This document shows, piece by piece, positions 58,779 through 64,000 of a stretch of DNA of 64,000 bases (positions are counted from its first letter, which is position 1; every line of letters starts with the position of its first letter). The DNA comes from Frankiales bacterium (GTDB lineage Bacteria; Actinomycetota; Actinomycetes; Mycobacteriales; Jatrophihabitantaceae). The position numbers and the translations under genes were made by a program. The stretch lies in contig JAOPUZ010000021.1 of NCBI GenBank assembly GCA_025966315.1, positions 1 to 64,000 on the forward strand. The letters are read 5' to 3'. The notes under the pieces are model-generated. The model saw only the letters and a list, made by a program, of their open reading frames with translations. It ran no database searches and had not been told where the DNA came from.

Positions 58779-59990
58779 ATGGCTCGTTACGTCGTCATCG
58801 GGGCCGGAATCGTCGGGCTGGCCACCGCGCGCGAGGTGTTGCAGCGCGACCCTGATGCGCGCGTCACCTTGCTGGAAAAAGAGGACGGTCTGGCCCGCCA
58901 TCAAACCGGCAGGAATTCTGGCGTCATCCACTCCGGCATCTATTACCAGCCCGGTTCGGCCAAAGCGGTCATGTGCCGCGCCGGCGCCACCTCGATGGCA
59001 GCCTTCGCCGACGAGCACGGCATTGCCCTGCAGCACACCGGCAAGCTCATCGTGGCAACCGATCCGTCCGAGCTACCGCGGTTGGACGCGTTGCACGAAC
59101 GAGGTATCGCGAACGGCATACCGGTGGCTCGGCTCAGCCCCGAACAGGCACGAGAATGGGAGCCGTTCGTGGCCTGCGTCGGCGCGTTGCGGGTCGAGAG
59201 CACCGCGATCACCGACTACCCCGCAGTCTGCCGGAAGTTGGCCGAACACATTGTGGACGGCGGCGGCCGAATGGAGCTCGGCACCCGGGTCCTGAATTTT
59301 CGGCGTGACGGTACGGCGACCGTGGTCGAATCCACGGCGGGCGAGATCACGGCGGACGTGGTCGTCAACTGTGGTGGTCTGCAGGCCGACCTGCTCGCGG
59401 CCCTCGATCCGCCCGAGTCGATCGACGGCGACGCCGGGGCCGACTCGCAGATCGTGCCGTTCCGTGGCGAGTACTTCGAGCTTCGACCGGACCGGACGCA
59501 CCTGGTCAACGGCCTCATCTATCCGGTGCCGAATCCTGACTTTCCGTTCCTGGGCGTGCATCTAACCCGGATGGTCGACGGCGCCGTTCATGCCGGCCCG
59601 AACGCGGTGCTCGCGCTGGCCCGCGAGGGCTACGGCTGGACAACCATCCGGCCACGCGAGCTGGCCGACGTCCTGCGCTTCCCCGGCTTCTGGAACCTGG
59701 CCCGCAACAACCTCGGCCCAGGCCTGATGGAAGTCCGCCGGTCGCTGTCCAAACGCAGCTTCGCGGCCAGCCTGGCTCGTCTGGTGCCTGGCATCACCAC
59801 CGACGACCTGGTCCCGAGCAAGGCCGGTGTCCGCGCCCAGGCGCTGCGCCGCGACGGCCGGCTAGTCGATGACTTCCTGATCCTGCAGCGGGGATCAAAC
59901 GTGCATGTATTGAACGCGCCGTCGCCGGCCGCAACGAGCTCGCTCGAGATAGGCCGGCATATCGCGGCGATGGCTATGTCGGCGGGCTGA
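58779..59990 (+). CDS. lhgO: L-2-hydroxyglutarate oxidase LhgO
   Basis: A 403-residue FAD oxidoreductase of the DAO fold. Dinucleotide-binding loop GAGIVGLATAREVL, the family signature TGRNSGVIHSGIYYQPGSAKA and the VKPGKAGVRAQ-like PSKAGVRAQALRRDGRLVDDF segment near the C-terminus match LhgO, which oxidises L-2-hydroxyglutarate to 2-oxoglutarate and feeds electrons to quinone. ATG 58779 is chosen with AGGTGG upstream. Its 3' end overlaps convergent adnB by 17 bases. Confidence 0.92.
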   Translation: MARYVVIGAGIVGLATAREVLQRDPDARVTLLEKEDGLARHQTGRNSGVIHSGIYYQPGSAKAVMCRAGATSMAAFADEHGIALQHTGKLIVATDPSELPRLDALHERGIANGIPVARLSPEQAREWEPFVACVGALRVESTAITDYPAVCRKLAEHIVDGGGRMELGTRVLNFRRDGTATVVESTAGEITADVVVNCGGLQADLLAALDPPESIDGDAGADSQIVPFRGEYFELRPDRTHLVNGLIYPVPNPDFPFLGVHLTRMVDGAVHAGPNAVLALAREGYGWTTIRPRELADVLRFPGFWNLARNNLGPGLMEVRRSLSKRSFAASLARLVPGITTDDLVPSKAGVRAQALRRDGRLVDDFLILQRGSNVHVLNAPSPAATSSLEIGRHIAAMAMSAG

Positions 59991-62900
59991 CCTCTCCCCC
60001 GATCAGCGCCCGCAGCTGCTGCTCGTCCAGCAGCTCGGCGGGTCGAAGAGTGCGGTTGGCCCCCACATAGTGAAAAGCCGCCCGTACCGGAACCTGCTCG
60101 ACATCGATTCCCTGCAACGCCGCCCATGCCAGGCGATACAAGGCAAGCTGTACCTCGCGGGCCCGCCCGGCCGCGACCGACGCCGGCTCGTTGGGATTGA
60201 CCCGTGGCGGCTCCCCCGTCTTCCAATCCACCACGGTGAATCCGCCGTCGTCATCGGCGAACACCGCATCCATCCGGCCCCGGACGACCTGGCCGCCTTG
60301 GCCGCCTTGACCGCCTTGACCGCCTTGGCCGCCTTGACCGCCTTGACCGCCGATCGACATCTCGAACGGCACCTCGACCGCGATTGGGCTGCGGCGAGCC
60401 CACTCGCTCGCTTCGAAGGCGGCCTTGAATCGATCCAGCTCAACGTCGTCGGCTTGTTCGTCCACGGCCCCGGGCAGTTCGTCGATGTCCAGTAGCGCCT
60501 CGGCCGACCAGCGTTGCTCCAGCCAGGTATGAAAGGCGGTGCCGCGGCGCGCCCGCGGGCTGGGCCGTTCCGGCAGCGGACGACGGAGCCGCCGGGCCAG
60601 CGCGGATTCGTCGGCCGCCAGCGCCACGACTTCGGACACCGACAGGTGCTCGGGCATCAGCACGGACATACCCTGCGCGCCTCGACGGTCCGCGCGCTCG
60701 GCCAGCAACAGGTCTACTTCGTGCGTCCATTCCTGTGCTCGTGCCCGGCCGGGGTCCGACGGCGCCGGCTGCTGTTCGGGCGACGTCAGATCGAACGGCA
60801 ACACGTCGCCCCGTGCTATCTCGTCTCGCACGTGTGCCGCGGCTCGTTCCACGCCGGCCCGTTCATGACCGAGCGGATCCACCGGCCATTGCAAGCCACC
60901 GTCCTGGTCCTGCAACGGGTTTGTCTCTGCGTCAATCGGGCAGTACCACTCCGCGACGTCGACAATGTCGGTCAGCTCGGACAGCTCGATCAGGAATGGT
61001 GATGGTTCGCGAGGGTTCACCCCAGCACCCCACGCCGCACCGCTGGCCAGCAGCATCTGACGTGCGCGGGTGAAGGCAACGTAGGCCAGTCGCCGTTCCT
61101 CGGTGAGATGCCGAACGGAGAGTTCGGCTCGATGCTCGATCACGCGCTGTTCGGCTTCGCCGCGGTCGGCGCAATCCACGAAATGCAACACCGGAAGATC
61201 CGCGCGATCGCCGCGCAGTGCGGCGGGTAGCAACGCCGGCGTGGTGGCCCAATCGTGCGCCTTGGGCGCGTCCGGAAAGCTCTTGTCGACCAGCCCGGCA
61301 ACCGCTACGACGTCCCATTCCAAACCCTTCGCGCCGTGGATCGTGAGCACCTGAACCCGATCCGACTGCACCTCGATCCCGGCCGGCTTCAATCCGTATT
61401 CCTCTTCCTCGGCTGCCTTCAAATAGCCGAGGAACGCGACCAGGCCCACTCCGGACTGGCGCGAGGAGAACCGCGCGGCCTCATCCACAAAACGGTCCAG
61501 GTTGGCCCGCCCGGCGCGGGTGACGTCGGCGTTGGCAGCCAGCTCCGACTGCGGGCCACGCGCCTCGGCGAGCCCGGCCCGGACCGCGACCTCGACGTCC
61601 ACGCGCAACGCGGCCTCGACGGCGGAGACCAGATCCGGCAGCGGCAGATCCATCCGGCGTCGAAGCTCACGAAGCATCCCGCCGATGTCACGTAGCCGCT
61701 GGTAACCGGCCGCCGAGTAGGCCGTCGGATCACCGAGATCATCCACGGCCTCGACGAGGGAGGGATCGATCCGCTCGTCCTCGACGGCGCGCGTATCCGG
61801 CTCGGCTGCGCCATCGGCGTCGACACTCGGAACGGGGCCGACACTCGCCGAGTCGGGGCCTGCCGCCTGGTTGGGTGTGCTGCGAGCGGTCGCCGCGGCG
61901 AGTTGTCGGGCCCGGCGATGCAGCGCGATCAGGTCCGCGCCACCAACCCGCCAGCGCGCCCCGGTCAACAGTCGCATCAGCGAACCACCCGCCTGGTGAT
62001 CGGCCAGTACCTGCAGGACGGCTCGGACGTCGGCGACTTCGGGCAAGGTCAGAAGCCCGCCGAGATCGACAACCTCAACCGGCAAGCCGGCGTGCCGTAG
62101 CGCCTTGGCAATTTCGGCAATCCCCGACCGCTTCCTGACGAGGACCGCCAAGGTGCGCCGATCATCGGTCCAGCCCCGGTGTGAATCCCAGATTTCCCTG
62201 AATTCACCGGCCAGCCAAGCCGCCTCGTCCACGACGGTGCGGGTGAACGCAAGGCTCACCCGTCCATCGCCAGCGTCGGGACGGGGCGACAATTCGCCCA
62301 GTGCAAGCGGGGAATCATCGACGTCGACGCTGCCGATGAGTCGGCGCAATGGTGTCGACACGCGATTCGCGGCGGACAGAATCCGACGATCGTTACGCCA
62401 ACTTGTCAGTAGTGGGTACACCTGCGCCGGCTCGCCGTCAGTGGTTCGGAACCGTTCTGAGAAGCGATTGATATTGCCGGCGCTGGCCCCACGCCACGAA
62501 TAGATGGACTGCAACGGATCCCCCACTGCCGTCACCGCTCGGCCGTCCGCAAACAAACCCACGAGCATTTCGATCTGCGCAAAACCGGTGTCCTGATATT
62601 CATCGAGCAGGACGACGGGGAACCGCTCGCGCTCGGCGGCGACCACCTGCGGTAGCACCGCCAATCGCGCACCCAGCACCATTTGGTCCGCGAAATCGAT
62701 GACCGCGTCTTTTCGCTTGGCCGCGTCGAACTGCTCGATCAACGGCAGCAACTCGGAGCGGCGGGTAGCGGCCTGCCGGAACTTCTCGACCAGCTCCGGC
62801 CACGGCCGCCGCGCGCGTAGTTTCAGCGGCAGTGGTTCGAGCTGGTCGAGCAAGTAGCGCGAGTGCTGGCGAACCGCGTCCGACGCAGCCAGGTGATCTG

Positions 62901-63477
62901 CGAGCTGCCCGCTCAGTCCCAGCATCCGCTCGGTGACCGTGGCGACCACTCCGGGCTCGATCGAGAACGAACCGGAGTACTGCCGAACCACCGAGTCCGC
63001 CAGTTGCCAGCGGGCTGCCTCGCTCAGCAACCGCAGCCCCGGTTCGGCCCCGAGCAGCATCGCGTGTTCGTCCACCAGCCGCCCGGCGTAGGAGGAGTAG
63101 GTCAGCACGGTTGGTTCACCGGACAGTTCGTTGCCGCCGCCAATAGCTCGCCGCAATGACCGGAGACGGCTGCGAATTCGCTGTTGCAATTCGCCGGCGG
63201 CCTTACGCGTAAAGGTCAAACCCAGGATCTGATGCGGTTCCACGAAACCGTTCGCGACCAGCCACAGCACACGAGAAGCCATTGTTTCAGTCTTCCCGGA
63301 ACCGGCGCCGGCGATGACCACAGCAGGCTCCAGCGGCGAAGAAATGACCTCGGCTTGCTCCGAGGTGGGTGCGAAGCGATCGAGCATCCGAGCAATGTCG
63401 GCGGGCGAATACCGCGCCACCCGGGCTGGCGAGGCGGCAAGTCTGCGTGGTTCGGCGCCCGGCAGAGTACTGGTCAT
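59974..63477 (-). CDS. adnB: AdnB helicase-nuclease subunit
   Basis: A 1167-residue UvrD-like helicase fused to a RecB-type nuclease, which with AdnA processes double-strand breaks. Walker A is IAGAGSGKTE, Walker B is VVLLDEYQDTGF, motif VI is YVAFTRARQMLL. The nuclease domain shows GTAFHTWLEQ and RGRMDAVF with FTVVDWKTGE. A 63-base (GGQ)7 repeat (60289-60351) lies between MSI and VVRGRMDAVF. The ATG at 63477 overlaps the adnA stop by four bases, and this start is chosen over longer starts. Confidence 0.93.
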   Translation of the reverse strand: MTSTLPGAEPRRLAASPARVARYSPADIARMLDRFAPTSEQAEVISSPLEPAVVIAGAGSGKTETMASRVLWLVANGFVEPHQILGLTFTRKAAGELQQRIRSRLRSLRRAIGGGNELSGEPTVLTYSSYAGRLVDEHAMLLGAEPGLRLLSEAARWQLADSVVRQYSGSFSIEPGVVATVTERMLGLSGQLADHLAASDAVRQHSRYLLDQLEPLPLKLRARRPWPELVEKFRQAATRRSELLPLIEQFDAAKRKDAVIDFADQMVLGARLAVLPQVVAAERERFPVVLLDEYQDTGFAQIEMLVGLFADGRAVTAVGDPLQSIYSWRGASAGNINRFSERFRTTDGEPAQVYPLLTSWRNDRRILSAANRVSTPLRRLIGSVDVDDSPLALGELSPRPDAGDGRVSLAFTRTVVDEAAWLAGEFREIWDSHRGWTDDRRTLAVLVRKRSGIAEIAKALRHAGLPVEVVDLGGLLTLPEVADVRAVLQVLADHQAGGSLMRLLTGARWRVGGADLIALHRRARQLAAATARSTPNQAAGPDSASVGPVPSVDADGAAEPDTRAVEDERIDPSLVEAVDDLGDPTAYSAAGYQRLRDIGGMLRELRRRMDLPLPDLVSAVEAALRVDVEVAVRAGLAEARGPQSELAANADVTRAGRANLDRFVDEAARFSSRQSGVGLVAFLGYLKAAEEEEYGLKPAGIEVQSDRVQVLTIHGAKGLEWDVVAVAGLVDKSFPDAPKAHDWATTPALLPAALRGDRADLPVLHFVDCADRGEAEQRVIEHRAELSVRHLTEERRLAYVAFTRARQMLLASGAAWGAGVNPREPSPFLIELSELTDIVDVAEWYCPIDAETNPLQDQDGGLQWPVDPLGHERAGVERAAAHVRDEIARGDVLPFDLTSPEQQPAPSDPGRARAQEWTHEVDLLLAERADRRGAQGMSVLMPEHLSVSEVVALAADESALARRLRRPLPERPSPRARRGTAFHTWLEQRWSAEALLDIDELPGAVDEQADDVELDRFKAAFEASEWARRSPIAVEVPFEMSIGGQGGQGGQGGQGGQGGQGGQVVRGRMDAVFADDDGGFTVVDWKTGEPPRVNPNEPASVAAGRAREVQLALYRLAWAALQGIDVEQVPVRAAFHYVGANRTLRPAELLDEQQLRALIGGEVSPPT
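60289..60351 (-). repeat. In-frame (GGQ)7 minisatellite within adnB
   Basis: Seven copies of a 9-base unit (GGCGGTCAA or GGCGGCCAA, the last with CAG) encode Gly-Gly-Gln seven times, inside the nuclease domain. Because the unit is 9 bases, gains or losses do not alter the frame. Confidence 0.9.
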
Positions 63478-64000
63478 GACGTCACCTGCTGGCCCTCGAC
63501 TTGCACGGGGCAGCTCGGACGGACGGGGCACCGCTGGCAACCAGGCCCGGGACGTGCGGTCACCACATCGCCGCGCAGCACGGCCGCGATGCGAGCCAGC
63601 TCCACCCGGACCCACTCCGGATCGTCGAAGTCGGCCATCGGCAACTGTGCCTGCGCCCCGGGGGACGCGGCACCAACCTGGACGAGCTGCGCCCCGCCGG
63701 GCTCGGCGGGGCGCCCCTCGGTGAATGCGCCCTCGCGAACCGCCAGCTGATATGCGGCCAGTTGCGGATGATCTGCTACCTCGCGGGCGCTCGGCTTGCT
63801 CTTGCTCGTCTTCAGGTCGATGACCACCAATCGCCCGCCGGCATCGCGTTCGAGGCGGTCCACGGTGCCCGACAGCACGGCATCGCCGATCTCTACCCGG
63901 AACGGCTGCTCGCGCGCCACCTCATCGAGTTCGGTGCGGCTGGAAACGAGCCACTCCGCCAGGGCAGCCATCATGCGCTGCGCCCGGCCTCGTTCGACCG
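63474..64000 (-). CDS. adnA: AdnA C-terminal part (partial at window edge)
   Basis: The reverse-strand frame entering at 64000 encodes the C-terminus of the partner helicase-nuclease. The nuclease motif RLVVIDLKTSKS and QLAAYQLAV are seen, followed by the cysteine cluster CQRCPVRPSCP that supports an Fe-S staple. The N-terminal helicase domain is outside the window. Its stop overlaps the adnB start (ATGA). Confidence 0.9.
   Translation of the reverse strand, partial: VERGRAQRMMAALAEWLVSSRTELDEVAREQPFRVEIGDAVLSGTVDRLERDAGGRLVVIDLKTSKSKPSAREVADHPQLAAYQLAVREGAFTEGRPAEPGGAQLVQVGAASPGAQAQLPMADFDDPEWVRVELARIAAVLRGDVVTARPGPGCQRCPVRPSCPVQVEGQQVTS

Noticed and set aside
60289-60351. CRISPR-like array in adnB
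   Set aside because: Units are 9 bases with no spacers and are in frame with the coding sequence, so it is a minisatellite.

Overview
This window comes from a high-GC actinobacterium. Short gene spacing with ATGA/GTGA start-stop overlaps, frequent GTG starts, an F420-type luciferase-like oxidoreductase, a mycoredoxin, a WhiB7 regulator and an AdnAB helicase-nuclease all point that way. Gene order at both ends resembles the Mycobacterium tuberculosis block Rv3193c-Rv3228 (recalled from knowledge, not searched). The left end has sigH, a YedK-type protease, aroA, rsgA and hisN. The right end has UPF0182, a YlbL-like Lon/PDZ protease, a DUF2342-type protein, a ThiF-like protein, an ABC1/UbiB kinase, whiB7, uvrD2, mycoredoxin, nudC, adnB and adnA. 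The genus cannot be named from the sequence; carbohydrate and catabolic genes have been inserted between these conserved parts.

Layout. 1-13.5 kb: housekeeping and stress genes, namely partial sigH with its own SigH-type promoter, a CxxC membrane protein, ybaK, the yedK/hydrolase/acyl-CoA ligase operon, aroA-rsgA, an aminotransferase, hisN, a KhtTU-like antiporter pair, and a dienelactone hydrolase with an F420-type oxidoreductase. 13.6-25.4 kb: carbon metabolism, with a fused 2-oxoacid dehydrogenase E1, a GH13 enzyme, ATP-dependent DNA ligase LigB, and a glycosyltransferase / mini-ORF / alpha-alpha-barrel / GH130 operon facing a second glycosyltransferase. 25.4-37.4 kb: accessory region. It holds an aldo-keto reductase / LysR / MFS module sharing a 17-bp DNA motif, broken CorA and EamA remnants, and a GntR-led catabolic operon showing decay: a frameshifted dehalogenase, an aminotransferase with an internal deletion, an intact GlcD/GlcF-type oxidase and a truncated gene. 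An initiator tRNA-fMet lies at 37.6 kb. 37.7-64 kb: the conserved mycobacterial-like block, interrupted only by M16, M20 and LhgO genes.

How the parts work together. The right-hand block combines DNA repair (UvrD2, AdnAB), thiol and NAD homeostasis (mycoredoxin, NudC) and intrinsic antibiotic resistance control (WhiB7 with a leader ORF and intrinsic terminator). SigH and mycoredoxin fit a mycothiol-based disulfide-stress response. The most notable signals are a dense cluster of DnaA-box-like sites at 44978-45130, a 17-bp motif shared by two promoters of the LysR module, a (Gly-Gly-Gln)7 minisatellite inside the AdnB nuclease domain, a 39-codon repeat-bearing ORF coupled to both neighbours in the glycan operon, and the decayed catabolic island next to tRNA-fMet.
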